A DNA stretch of 51,675 nucleotides. Source: an uncultured Clostridia bacterium (GTDB lineage Bacteria; Bacillota; Clostridia; Christensenellales; Borkfalkiaceae). Of this stretch, positions 1-7,795 are shown in pieces. The DNA is taken from positions 1-51,675 of the forward strand of contig CALVLV010000014.1 in NCBI GenBank assembly GCA_944341075.1, in the 5' to 3' direction. A program made the position numbers and the translations under genes. Positions within the stretch are counted from its first letter, which is position 1; each line of letters begins with the position of its first letter. The notes under the pieces were generated by a model. It did not search any database. It had not been told where the DNA came from and worked only from the letters and a program-made list of their open reading frames with translations.

Positions 1-50
1 CCTTCGGCAGGGTGTCGTCGGCTTCGCCTCCTCGCGCACGCGAAATGACA
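1..50. repeat. Right end of a mosaic intergenic repeat
   Basis: The window opens inside a copy of the dispersed intergenic repeat: the segment ends with CGCGAAATGACA, the same terminus (TCGAAATGACA) that closes the copies near 22.7, 28.6 and 36.3 kb. Only the end of the unit is present, so its full architecture is unknown. Confidence 0.6.
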
Positions 51-61
51 TGGTGCGGCAT

Positions 62-100
62 AAAAAGGGCACGGCGTGCAGCGCACGCCGTGCCCTTTTT
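62..100. terminator. Bidirectional terminator after the rnf operon
   Basis: A 13-bp perfect GC-rich stem (67-79 with 83-95) with a 3-nt loop is flanked by A5 and T5, so it can work on both strands. On the minus strand it lies about 75 nt past the rnfB stop and would end the rnf transcript. Confidence 0.85.
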
Positions 101-172
101 GTTTAATCGCGTTGTTGTTGTGGCTTAAAAGCCCGTACAGCCGCCCGTGGCGGCATTAACTAAAAAGAAAAC

Positions 173-1000
173 TTACCTTGCAAGTATTATCTTTCTGGGG
201 CACTTTTCAACGCAGGTCATGCAGCCCGTGCACTTTGTGTAGTCGAATACGGGCAGATCATTCACCATGGTTATGGCGCCGTGGGGGCAGTTCTTTGCGC
301 ATATGCCGCAGGCTATGCAGCCCACTTTGCACTGCTGCATAACTTCCTTGCCCTTTAAATGGCTTGAGCATGCAACGTATACGGGCGCCTTTACGGGTAT
401 GCGCTCTATTATGTGCTTGGGGCAGGTAACTATGCACGCCCCGCAAGAGGTGCACTTTTCGGGTATTACCTGCGCCACGCCGTCAACTATCTTTATGGCG
501 TTTTCGGGGCATACCCTTGCACAGTCGCCGCAGCCCAGGCAGCCGCTCTTGCACAGCTTGTTGCCGCCGTACAGCGTGTTGCACGCCGCGCAGGTGGGGT
601 TGCCGCAGTACTCAAACGCCTCGGGCGCGTTTGCGCCGCCGTTGCACTTTACTATTGCCACGGTGGGCTCTTCCTGCTTTACGCTTATGCCCAGCAGTTC
701 GGCTATCTCTGCCTTTTTTTCGGGCGAGGTTACGTGGCAGGCAGAAAGGTCGGCCTGGCCGCTTGCCAGCTTGCTTGCAAAGGCGCTGCAGCCCGAACAG
801 CCGCACCCGCCGCAGTTTGCGCCGGCAAGATTTTCGAGTATTTTAGTCACCTTTTCGTCTACGTCTACCTTAAAGAACTTGCCCACAAGCAGAATGGCTA
901 TAACAAGCACAAGGGCAACGCCCACAATAATGCCCGCCACAATGCCTACGGTTTTCCATGTTCCGGCATCTATGGTGCCGAGTTTTACAAGTAAATTCAT
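173..1000 (-). CDS. rnfB: Rnf complex subunit B (polyferredoxin)
   Basis: Iron-sulfur subunit of the membrane Rnf complex, which couples reduced ferredoxin oxidation to NAD+ reduction and pumps Na+ or H+. The 275-residue protein has one N-terminal membrane helix (about residues 18-40), the RnfB-type cysteine cluster around CGGCGCSGC near residue 63, and then four ferredoxin-like CxxCxxCxxxCP motifs starting CLGCGDC, CTSCGAC, CIACGIC and CTGCMTC. That is more clusters than the short proteobacterial form but usual for clostridial RnfB. A GGAGGG ribosome site lies just upstream of the ATG. It is the last gene of the operon, 12 nt after rnfA. Subunit identity is certain; the pumped ion cannot be read from this sequence. 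Confidence 0.97.
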   Translation of the reverse strand: MNLLVKLGTIDAGTWKTVGIVAGIIVGVALVLVIAILLVGKFFKVDVDEKVTKILENLAGANCGGCGCSGCSAFASKLASGQADLSACHVTSPEKKAEIAELLGISVKQEEPTVAIVKCNGGANAPEAFEYCGNPTCAACNTLYGGNKLCKSGCLGCGDCARVCPENAIKIVDGVAQVIPEKCTSCGACIVTCPKHIIERIPVKAPVYVACSSHLKGKEVMQQCKVGCIACGICAKNCPHGAITMVNDLPVFDYTKCTGCMTCVEKCPRKIILAR

Positions 1001-1012
1001 AGCTCGCCCTCC

Positions 1013-1618
1013 TTAAAGACTGAACACGTAGAACGCCATGCTTATTATGGCGGCCGTGATCATGGCTATGGGGAAGCCCTTCAATGATCTGGGCATGTCT
1101 GTATAGCAGTTTATCTTTTCGCGCAGGCCGCTCATTATTATCATAACAATGGTAAAGCCGAGGCCTGCAAACACTGCATACAGCACCGCCCAGCCCGTGT
1201 TCATGGCTGCCGCGGCAGTTTCGCCGAGGATGGATTTCATGTCGCCTATAACCAGTTCGCACACGCCCAGAACGGCGCAGTTGGTGGTTATAAGGGGCAG
1301 GTAAATGCCCATTGCATTGTAAAGAGAGGGCGATACCTTTTTGATTATCTGCTCTATTATCTGCACAAGCGAAGCTATTATAAGGATGAAGAATATTATC
1401 TCTAAAAAGTCAATGCCCAGGGGCACCATAACATACTCATACAGGGGGTATGTCACCGCCGTTGCTATTGCCATAACAAGCGTTACGGCAACGCCCATGC
1501 CTACGGCAGAAGATGTCTTTTTAGAAACGCCCAAAAAGGGACAAATGCCAAGCGTGCGCTCGGTTATAAAGTTTTCGGTGAGCACAGCGGCAAGCACTAT
1601 GGCTATAAACGTACCCAT
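1013..1618 (-). CDS. rnfA: Rnf complex membrane subunit A
   Basis: Integral membrane subunit of the Rnf ferredoxin:NAD+ oxidoreductase; with RnfE it forms the pseudo-symmetric membrane pair carrying a [2Fe-2S] cluster between them. The 201-residue protein has the family length, about six predicted helices, and the conserved half-site signatures ERTLGICPFLG near residue 21 and LITTNCAVLG near residue 108, each with the Cys expected to ligate the shared cluster. Its start overlaps the rnfE stop by one base (TAATG) and is preceded by GGAGGTGG inside the end of rnfE, so the two are translationally coupled. Confidence is high because sequence and gene order agree. Confidence 0.97.
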   Translation of the reverse strand: MGTFIAIVLAAVLTENFITERTLGICPFLGVSKKTSSAVGMGVAVTLVMAIATAVTYPLYEYVMVPLGIDFLEIIFFILIIASLVQIIEQIIKKVSPSLYNAMGIYLPLITTNCAVLGVCELVIGDMKSILGETAAAAMNTGWAVLYAVFAGLGFTIVMIIMSGLREKINCYTDMPRSLKGFPIAMITAAIISMAFYVFSL

Positions 1619-2268
1619 TACGCCACCTCCTGAACGAGCGATTCATGCGTGAGCGGCCTGTTCTTTCTGGCCCTGCGCCAGCGCTGTATGCTGTCCATAA
1701 TGCAGGTGAACAGCGCTATGCTCACGCCGTATACAAGGAATGAACCTGCGGGCTGGGCAAAGAAGCCTATGGTAAAGTCCATTATCTTTGCGCCGAATAT
1801 GCTGCCCGCGCCGAGGAATTCGCACACGATGCCCATTATTGTCAGCGCAAAGGTAAAGCCCAGGCCGGTCGCAACGCCGTCTACGGCAGATTCTGCCACG
1901 GTGTGCTTGTTGGCAAACGCCTCTGCCCTGCCGAGTATTATGCAGTTTACCACTATCAGCGCAAGGAAGCTGCCCAGCTGGTCGTAAAGGTCGGGCAAAA
2001 ACTTTTCAAGCACCATGCGCGCAAGCGTAACCAGCGTGGCAATTATAACTATATACGCGGGTATGCGCACCTCGTTGGGGATAAGCTTTCTCAGTGCGGA
2101 AATAAGAATGTTGCTCAGCGTAAGAATAACAACTACCGTAAGGCCCATGCCGAAGGCGCTGGTGGCCGAGTGTATCATGGCAAGGGTGGGGCAGGTGCCG
2201 AGAACCAGCACAAACGTGGGGTTCTGGAAAATTATTCCGTCAAGCGTAATTTTTGCATACTTGTTCAT
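1618..2268 (-). CDS. rnfE: Rnf complex membrane subunit E
   Basis: Second member of the RnfA/RnfE membrane pair. The start chosen is the ATG at 2268 (MNKYAKITLDG), preceded by GGGAGG, rather than an upstream in-frame codon that would lie inside rnfG. This gives 216 residues, normal for RnfE. The protein begins with a short soluble stretch and has the paired signatures VLGTCPTLA and LIVVNCIILGRAEAFA around two conserved Cys. Its start codon overlaps the rnfG stop as ATGA, so translation is coupled. The C-terminal tail is basic (RWRRARKNRP). Confidence 0.96.
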   Translation of the reverse strand: MNKYAKITLDGIIFQNPTFVLVLGTCPTLAMIHSATSAFGMGLTVVVILTLSNILISALRKLIPNEVRIPAYIVIIATLVTLARMVLEKFLPDLYDQLGSFLALIVVNCIILGRAEAFANKHTVAESAVDGVATGLGFTFALTIMGIVCEFLGAGSIFGAKIMDFTIGFFAQPAGSFLVYGVSIALFTCIMDSIQRWRRARKNRPLTHESLVQEVA

Positions 2269-4286
2269 GCTACGGTACCTCCCAGTAAATCGTAGTTGGC
2301 TGTGGCAAACAGTGCGGCATAAACACACAGGAAGTTGGAATAGCCTGCGCCGTCGGCGGGGGTAGAGGCGCTTGAAGCAAGCGTTTCGTCCTCAAGGTCA
2401 TTCTTTACAAACATACCGTTTTCGCCCGTGCCCGTAGCCGTCTTGAACATGTCAAGCATGGCTGCGGCGTCTTTGCCTACAAACAGCTTGCCGTCGTTGA
2501 GAATGTCGGGCGACATGTTGTTAATAAAGCTTTCGCCTGTAGAACCGTTGACGTCTATCTTGAACGAAGCAATCTTTTTGTCAGCACCAACGGTTATCGT
2601 AATGGTAAAGGCTCTTGCAGGTGCATAAGGTTGGGTCACTATCGTGTAGGTAGCTATGCCGTCTGCAAACGAATATTTGGTTTCGTCTACGTCGATATAA
2701 TCAACATAATCAAAATCAAGAGGGGCAAGCTTTACATACGTGTCGTAGTTGCCTGCGGCAAACAGCGCGGCATAAACGCAGAGGAAGTTGGAATAGCCTG
2801 CGCCGTCGGCAGGGGTAGAAGCGCTTGAAGCAAGCGTTTCGTCCTCAAGGTCATCCTTTACAAACATGCCGTTTTCGCCTGTGCCCGTAGCCGCCTTAAA
2901 CATGTCAAGCATGGCTGCGGCGTCTTTACCTACAAACAGTTTGCCGTCGTTGAGAATGTCGGGCGACATGTTGTTAATAAAGCTTTCGCCCGTAGAACCG
3001 TTGACGTCTATCTTGTACGAAGCAATCTTCTTGTCAGCGCCAACCGTCACGGTGATAGTAAACGCCTGCGCCGGACTGTAGGGTTTGGTCACTATAGTGT
3101 AGGTAAGCGTACCGTTGCTTTGAGTGACCTTTGTTTCGTCCATACTGATATAATCGGTATAGACAATGGAGTTTTCAAGAGCCATTTCATAGCCCTTGTC
3201 GTAGTTGCTTGAAGCAAACAGTGCGGCATATACGCAGAGGAAATTAGAATAACCTGCGCCGTCGGCAGGGGTAGAAGCGCTTGAAGCAAGCGTTTCGTCC
3301 TCAAGGTCGTTCTTTTCAAACTTACCGTTTTCGCCGCTGCCCGTTTCAGACTTGAACATGTCGAGTATAGCCGCAGCGTCTTTACCAACAAACAGCTTGC
3401 CGTCGTTGAGAATGTCGGGCGACATGTTGTTAATAAAGCTTTCGCCTGTAGAACCGTTGACGTCTATCTTGAACGAAGCAATCTTCATGTCAGCGCCAAC
3501 CGTCACGGTAATTGTAAACGCCTGCGCCGGGCTGTAGGGTTTGGTTACTACGCGGAATATAACGTCTGTGCCGTTCTCGCCAAGCGTAACGGTAGTGGTG
3601 GGGTCAATGTAGTCGATATACTCAAACTCTGCGAAGGGATTTACAGGTTCGGGTTCGGGCTCCTCTTCGTCGAGTATCTGAGTGCGCACAAAGGTGAGCG
3701 CGGTATTTACGGAGTTGGTTATAGCCAACCTTGTCATCCATGCGGAGGCTGCCGTCCCGAGGGTGTTGTCTGAATAGTCGGTGGCAACAAAGTTTTCGCC
3801 GTCTTCGTAGTTGTCGGAGAACCATTCAAGGTCTTCAGCTGTGATCCTGTCAAGATATGTTTCGCCGTCGCTGCGGTCAATTGCAACTTTTCCTATGCCT
3901 TCAATGGCGGTGGTGCCGTCCATTTCAACAACAACCCAGCAATAAACGTTGCCTTTGTACCCGCCTGTGCCGGAAGCATTTATAAGGTAGTTGCCGTCGT
4001 CCATAAGATATACGGCGGTAATTTTTCCGTTGGAATAGCTCGTTTCAAGTTCGGTGGAGTGGCTCTCGTTGTAGATTATCTCCTCAACCTGACCGTCGGG
4101 GTATATACTGCCCAGCACCCTGTCAAGCTTCTCTTCGTCGGTAACGCGGAACAGGGCGTTGCATATGGTGAGCAGCACGCCGCACACAAGCACTATCACC
4201 ACAAGCACGGCTATGCACTTGAAGGCGGTGCTCTTAAAGAACTGCTTTACCGAAAAATTCTTTTTGGTGTTCTGTTCTTCGCTCAT
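2265..4286 (-). CDS. rnfG: Enlarged RnfG with three C-terminal FMN_bind-like repeats
   Basis: RnfG normally has about 200 residues: one membrane helix and an extracytoplasmic domain with covalently bound FMN. This protein has 673. Residues 22-44 form the helix, about 50-205 resemble the usual RnfG domain, an acidic/Pro linker follows, and then three near-identical units of about 150 residues start near 221, 373 and 525. Each unit contains a beta-rich stretch like an FMN_bind domain (FTITVTVGADKKIASFKID), then SPDILNDGKLFVGKD and a DETLASSAST motif where family members carry the flavinylated [S/T]GAT. The canonical GAT is absent from the first domain too (NTLGTAAS). Overlaps of ATGA with both rnfD and rnfE show it is a regular operon member. 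Subunit identity follows from gene order and the N-terminus; extra flavins are an inference. Confidence 0.9.
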   Translation of the reverse strand: MSEEQNTKKNFSVKQFFKSTAFKCIAVLVVIVLVCGVLLTICNALFRVTDEEKLDRVLGSIYPDGQVEEIIYNESHSTELETSYSNGKITAVYLMDDGNYLINASGTGGYKGNVYCWVVVEMDGTTAIEGIGKVAIDRSDGETYLDRITAEDLEWFSDNYEDGENFVATDYSDNTLGTAASAWMTRLAITNSVNTALTFVRTQILDEEEPEPEPVNPFAEFEYIDYIDPTTTVTLGENGTDVIFRVVTKPYSPAQAFTITVTVGADMKIASFKIDVNGSTGESFINNMSPDILNDGKLFVGKDAAAILDMFKSETGSGENGKFEKNDLEDETLASSASTPADGAGYSNFLCVYAALFASSNYDKGYEMALENSIVYTDYISMDETKVTQSNGTLTYTIVTKPYSPAQAFTITVTVGADKKIASYKIDVNGSTGESFINNMSPDILNDGKLFVGKDAAAMLDMFKAATGTGENGMFVKDDLEDETLASSASTPADGAGYSNFLCVYAALFAAGNYDTYVKLAPLDFDYVDYIDVDETKYSFADGIATYTIVTQPYAPARAFTITITVGADKKIASFKIDVNGSTGESFINNMSPDILNDGKLFVGKDAAAMLDMFKTATGTGENGMFVKNDLEDETLASSASTPADGAGYSNFLCVYAALFATANYDLLGGTVA
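2274..3625 (-). repeat. Three tandem in-frame repeats in rnfG (453/456 bp)
   Basis: The 3' two thirds of rnfG are three tandem units with DNA periods of 453 and 456 bp, measured from the landmark GAATGTCGGG at 2501, 2954 and 3410. Long stretches are identical or nearly so at the nucleotide level, including silent positions, which points to recent duplication or ongoing gene conversion. The spacing keeps the frame, so unit number could change by recombination without breaking the gene. Confidence 0.95.
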
Positions 4287-5440
4287 TTGTCAGCAACCTC
4301 CTTCTGCTTTTTTTCGCGCCTGAAACCGAAGGGCCTGCGCCTTATATACCTGTCCAGGAGGGGAACAATAAGGTTCATTAAAATTATCACGAACGAAACG
4401 ACCTCTATCTGCAGGAAGTGGCGCATCACCGCCGTCAGCAGGCCTGCCAAAGCGTAGTAAACTATCTGCGCATATACGCCCTTGGGGCTGGTCACATAGT
4501 CGGTGAACATGAATATCGCGCCGAACATTGCGCCGCCCGAAAGTATGGAGGGGAGGAAGAACGCAAAGTCAAGGTTCAAAAGCGCCGTCATAAGGCCTAA
4601 AACAACAAGGTATAAAACGGGCTGCCACCACTTTATAACGCGCCTTACCACAAGGTATACAAAGCCGACTATAAGGGCAAGCTTGCACGTTTCGCCTATG
4701 CAGCCGGCAACGCCCGTTCCCAGGAACAGATCCAGAAGGCTGAGCGCGCCAAGGTTGGGGTCTTCTATGAGCATTGCGCCCGAAAGATAGGTTGCGCCGC
4801 TTGTAAGTTCGTCGCCCGTAACTTCGAGCACGGGGCCGAAGTTTGCCGCCGTGTAGGTGGTTATGGCAAAGGATATGAACATGAATACCCTGCCCACCGA
4901 CGCGGGGTTGGCAATGTTCCTGCCCGTGCCGCCGAATGCCATTTTAACTACTATTATGGCAAACGCCGAACCTATTGCCGCCTCGTACCAGATGGCGGTG
5001 GGGGGAAGGATGAGCGCGAGTATAAGTCCTGTCACCACAGAGGTGAAGTCGAACTGTTTAAAGAACCTGAAGAACACGCTGCGCGACTTGGCAAAGGCGG
5101 CCTTTCTGAGTTCTTCGCGCTTTGCCTTGAGTGCCGCCGCTTCTTCTTGGAAGGGCTTGCCCTCCTTTTTAAGTGCGGATATCTTTTTTGAAAGCGCCTT
5201 TGTCTCTTCGTTTGCAAAGCGCACGTTAAAGCCGCCGCGTGCTATAAAGAAGTAGATAAATTCGGCTATCACGGCAAATGCCACGCAGGTTATTTCCAGA
5301 ATGAACGCGTCAAGCAGAAAGTAAACAATGCCGCATATCGCCGCGGGGGCAAGCGCTATAAGCACGTCCAGCATGACCGTGCGCGTGGTGCGCTTTGATT
5401 TGACGTGGGGAGGGGTGGAGATTACTATGCTGTTATCCAT
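4283..5440 (-). CDS. rnfD: Rnf complex membrane subunit D
   Basis: Membrane flavoprotein of the Rnf complex, related to NqrB, with FMN covalently bound to a Thr. The motif TSGAT (flavinylated Thr about residue 217) is intact, and the conserved GGTGRNIANPASVGR loop lies near residues 170-184. The protein has 385 residues, longer than the usual 300-330, because a highly charged, probably helical insert (about residues 73-120, rich in Lys, Glu and Ala) sits between the second and third membrane helices. The start overlaps the rnfC stop by one base (TAATG) and the end overlaps rnfG as ATGA, so translation is coupled on both sides. Identity is firm; the role of the insert is unknown. Confidence 0.96.
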   Translation of the reverse strand: MDNSIVISTPPHVKSKRTTRTVMLDVLIALAPAAICGIVYFLLDAFILEITCVAFAVIAEFIYFFIARGGFNVRFANEETKALSKKISALKKEGKPFQEEAAALKAKREELRKAAFAKSRSVFFRFFKQFDFTSVVTGLILALILPPTAIWYEAAIGSAFAIIVVKMAFGGTGRNIANPASVGRVFMFISFAITTYTAANFGPVLEVTGDELTSGATYLSGAMLIEDPNLGALSLLDLFLGTGVAGCIGETCKLALIVGFVYLVVRRVIKWWQPVLYLVVLGLMTALLNLDFAFFLPSILSGGAMFGAIFMFTDYVTSPKGVYAQIVYYALAGLLTAVMRHFLQIEVVSFVIILMNLIVPLLDRYIRRRPFGFRREKKQKEVADK

Positions 5441-6747
5441 TATTTGCCTCCTTTGTTGCGCGCGCGTACGGCGGCCTTAGTCTTTCTTATCGCCTGAATA
5501 AGCGGGCGCTTTGCGGGGCATACGTATTCGCATACGCCGCACTCTATGCAATACATGGCGCCGCCCAGCTTTTCGGCGCTTTCAAAGTCGCCTGCGTTTG
5601 AATAGAAGGCGGTGTCCATGGGCATCAGGTGCATGGGGCAGTGGTCTGCGCACATGCCGCAGTTCAGGCAGGGCGTGGGCTCTTCGGCCGCGGCCTCCTC
5701 TTCGGTCAGCAACAGTATGCCGCTGGTCGTCTTTTTAACGTACAGGTCGTAGCTCTTTACGGCAACGCCCGTCATGGGGCCGCCAAGCACGACTTTTTTG
5801 GGCGCGCTCTTTTCGCCGCCGCACTTTTCAATGATGTAAGAAATGGGCGTTCCCACGGGCACCTGCACGTTTGCCGTGCGCTCTATCGCCTTGCCCGAAA
5901 CGGTGAGTATGCTGTCAAAGTCGGGCTTGCCCAGCTCTATCGCCTCGCACACGCCAAGGCAGGTGGCAACGTTGTTCACAACAACGCCCACGTCTGCGGG
6001 CAGCTTGCCGCCGGGCACCTTGCGGCCCGTTGCGCTGTATATAAGCTGCTTTTCGCCGCCCATGGGGTATATCTTGCGCAGTGCAACCACCTGAACGTCG
6101 TCGTATTTTTCAAACGCGGCAATGCAGTCGGGCTTGTTCAGCTCTATGCCTATCATTATCCTGTCCACGCCCAAAGCCTTTGCAATGTACCTTGCGCCGC
6201 GCACCACTTCGTCGGTCTTCTCTATCATCACGCGGTGGTCGCAGGTAAGGTACGGCTCGCACTCCGACCCGTTTATTATAAACGTGTCAACGGGCGTGCG
6301 GGGCGTAAGTTTTACCGCCGTGGGGAAACCCGCGCCGCCAAGTCCTACAATGCCCGCTTGCCTTACTCTTTCAATTATCTCTTCCTTTGAGGGGTCTGAA
6401 AGAGGGGGCAGGTACTGTGTGTTGCCCGAACCGTCGCCCTCTATAACGATGAACTGCCCCTGTTGGCCGCACTCGTTTTCAAGCGAGGTTATGGCGGTGA
6501 CCTTGCCGCTTATGCTTGCAAACACGTTCGACGATATTTCGCCGTCTGCCTTGGCTATAAGCTGGCCCTTTGCCACCGTTTCGCCCACAGCTACGCACGG
6601 TATCGCGGGTTTTCCCAGCGACTGGCACGTTGCAATAGTCACCGCGGGCGGTTCGGGTAATTCTTCGATCGGTGCGTCTGCCGAAAGTGCCTTCATGTCG
6701 GGCACGTGCACGCCGCCGAAAAAGAATTTGCCTTTTACAGCTTTCAA
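5440..6747 (-). CDS. rnfC: Rnf complex subunit C (NADH-binding), TTG start
   Basis: Peripheral subunit that binds NAD(H) and FMN, homologous to the Nuo51/NqrF-type NADH-binding module. Visible features are the N-terminal barrel-sandwich region, the Gly-rich nucleotide loop GLGGAGFPTAVKL near residue 135, and two [4Fe-4S] motifs CLNCGMCADHCP (about residue 359) and CIECGVCEYVCP (about 400). At 435 residues it has the family length. The start is TTG, supported by AGGAGG six nt upstream and the typical N-terminus MKAVKGKFFFGGVHVPDMK. It is the first rnf gene; the 131-nt gap to the Gx-transporter gene may hold a promoter, but no clear -35/-10 pair was found. Confidence 0.97.
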   Translation of the reverse strand: MKAVKGKFFFGGVHVPDMKALSADAPIEELPEPPAVTIATCQSLGKPAIPCVAVGETVAKGQLIAKADGEISSNVFASISGKVTAITSLENECGQQGQFIVIEGDGSGNTQYLPPLSDPSKEEIIERVRQAGIVGLGGAGFPTAVKLTPRTPVDTFIINGSECEPYLTCDHRVMIEKTDEVVRGARYIAKALGVDRIMIGIELNKPDCIAAFEKYDDVQVVALRKIYPMGGEKQLIYSATGRKVPGGKLPADVGVVVNNVATCLGVCEAIELGKPDFDSILTVSGKAIERTANVQVPVGTPISYIIEKCGGEKSAPKKVVLGGPMTGVAVKSYDLYVKKTTSGILLLTEEEAAAEEPTPCLNCGMCADHCPMHLMPMDTAFYSNAGDFESAEKLGGAMYCIECGVCEYVCPAKRPLIQAIRKTKAAVRARNKGGK

Positions 6748-6878
6748 AATATACCTCCTGTCAAATTCGCGGAAAATATTCTTTCAAATATTCTCTCTGC
6801 AAAAATTTTTTACTTACGTCAAGCAATAAAAATCAGCCTGTCAAAGCTGTATCATAGCGGCTTTTGCCGCGTAATACC

Positions 6879-7523
6879 TCATTTATCGCCGTTGCCGTCT
6901 TGCGCGTCCGGCGAATTTTCCGTGCCCTGCGCGTCTTGCGTATCTTCCGCGCCTTGGTTCTGTACGGCCTGTTCGGTTACCTGTTTGGGCGCGTTGCCAA
7001 AGGCCGCGCGGGCAAACACGCTCTGCGGCACCTTTTTGAACACTATCGTCACCACCGCGCCCACTATCGCGCCCGAAAGTATGCCTATCAGCGCGCTGTA
7101 CGGCAAAAACATAAAAATTTCGGGGGTGGCGGAAACGAGCACATACACGCTGTACTGCACTATGTTGTGCACCACCGCGGCGGCTATGCTGACCGCCATT
7201 ATGCTTACGCGGGGGTACAACAGGTATACCAGAAGGGAGGAGACGGCAAGCGACACCACCCCGCCCGTAAGCGAGTATAAAAGCATGGATATGTTGCCCG
7301 CAAACAGCGAGCCGAGCACCGTGCGCACCACCACCACAAAGAATGCCTCTATCGGGCCGTACAGTATCAGCGCGGCAAGCGAAAAAATATTTGCAAGGCC
7401 CATCTTTGCGCCGGGCACAAACAGCGGGGGAAACTGGTTTTCTATCACGAACACAATAAGCCCCAGCGCGGTGAGCAGCGCAAGCACGGCTATCTTTTTT
7501 GCGGGAAAGCGTACTTTTTTCAT
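6879..7523 (-). CDS. Gx transporter family membrane protein (Hpre_diP_synt_I)
   Basis: Multispanning membrane protein of the family once annotated as heptaprenyl diphosphate synthase component I and now usually Gx transporter. The core has about five hydrophobic helices with family signatures: a start near KIAVLALLTALGLI, PGAKMGLANIFSL at about residues 40-52 and a small-residue-rich helix near GGVVSLAVSSLLVYLLYP. A Gln/Asp/Gly-rich tail of about 40 residues follows. Family members are often encoded beside Rnf and ApbE genes, as here, and a link to flavin or electron-transfer maintenance is suspected but not proven. The ATG at 7523 is chosen; a TTG two codons earlier is possible. No Shine-Dalgarno is visible, and a TATAAT box ends 8 nt before the ATG, so the mRNA may be leaderless. 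Confidence 0.85.
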   Translation of the reverse strand: MKKVRFPAKKIAVLALLTALGLIVFVIENQFPPLFVPGAKMGLANIFSLAALILYGPIEAFFVVVVRTVLGSLFAGNISMLLYSLTGGVVSLAVSSLLVYLLYPRVSIMAVSIAAAVVHNIVQYSVYVLVSATPEIFMFLPYSALIGILSGAIVGAVVTIVFKKVPQSVFARAAFGNAPKQVTEQAVQNQGAEDTQDAQGTENSPDAQDGNGDK

Positions 7524-7531
7524 ACGCAAAT

Positions 7532-7561
7532 ATTATAAAGCATTTGCACGGCAAAAGTAAA
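7532..7561 (-). promoter_or_regulatory. Promoter of the Gx-transporter gene
   Basis: On the minus strand TTTACT (7556-7561) and TATAAT (7532-7537) are separated by 18 bp. The -10 box ends only 8 nt before the ATG at 7523, so transcription would begin at or within one or two bases of the start codon. Confidence 0.55.
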
Positions 7562-7711
7562 ATCATATCGCGCTTTTTTTATTGATAAAGCATTATTTTT
7601 TTATAAATTTTGTTTATGTATCCGCGCGCCCGCTGCGCGTACGCGCGTGCGATGTGTTTTTATTGCATTTTTTGGTAATTTTTTATAACTTTATTTTTTG
7701 CTTTTTGGCTT

Positions 7712-7747
7712 GAAAAAAGGCGGGCGCGCAATTTTTGCGCGCCCGCC
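7712..7747 (-). terminator. Terminator of the 8.3-kb membrane-anchored protein gene
   Basis: A 13-bp perfect stem (7719-7731 with 7735-7747) with loop TTT is followed on the minus strand by TTTTTTC. It lies about 50 nt after the stop of the gene ending at 7796. Confidence 0.85.
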
Positions 7748-7795
7748 GCGTTGATGTAATTTTGTATTGCGGCTATTTTGCCGCTTTTAACAAAT

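Noticed and set aside
267-1016. 249-residue plus-strand frame opposite rnfB
   Set aside because: Shadow of rnfB; the minus strand shows complete ferredoxin motifs.
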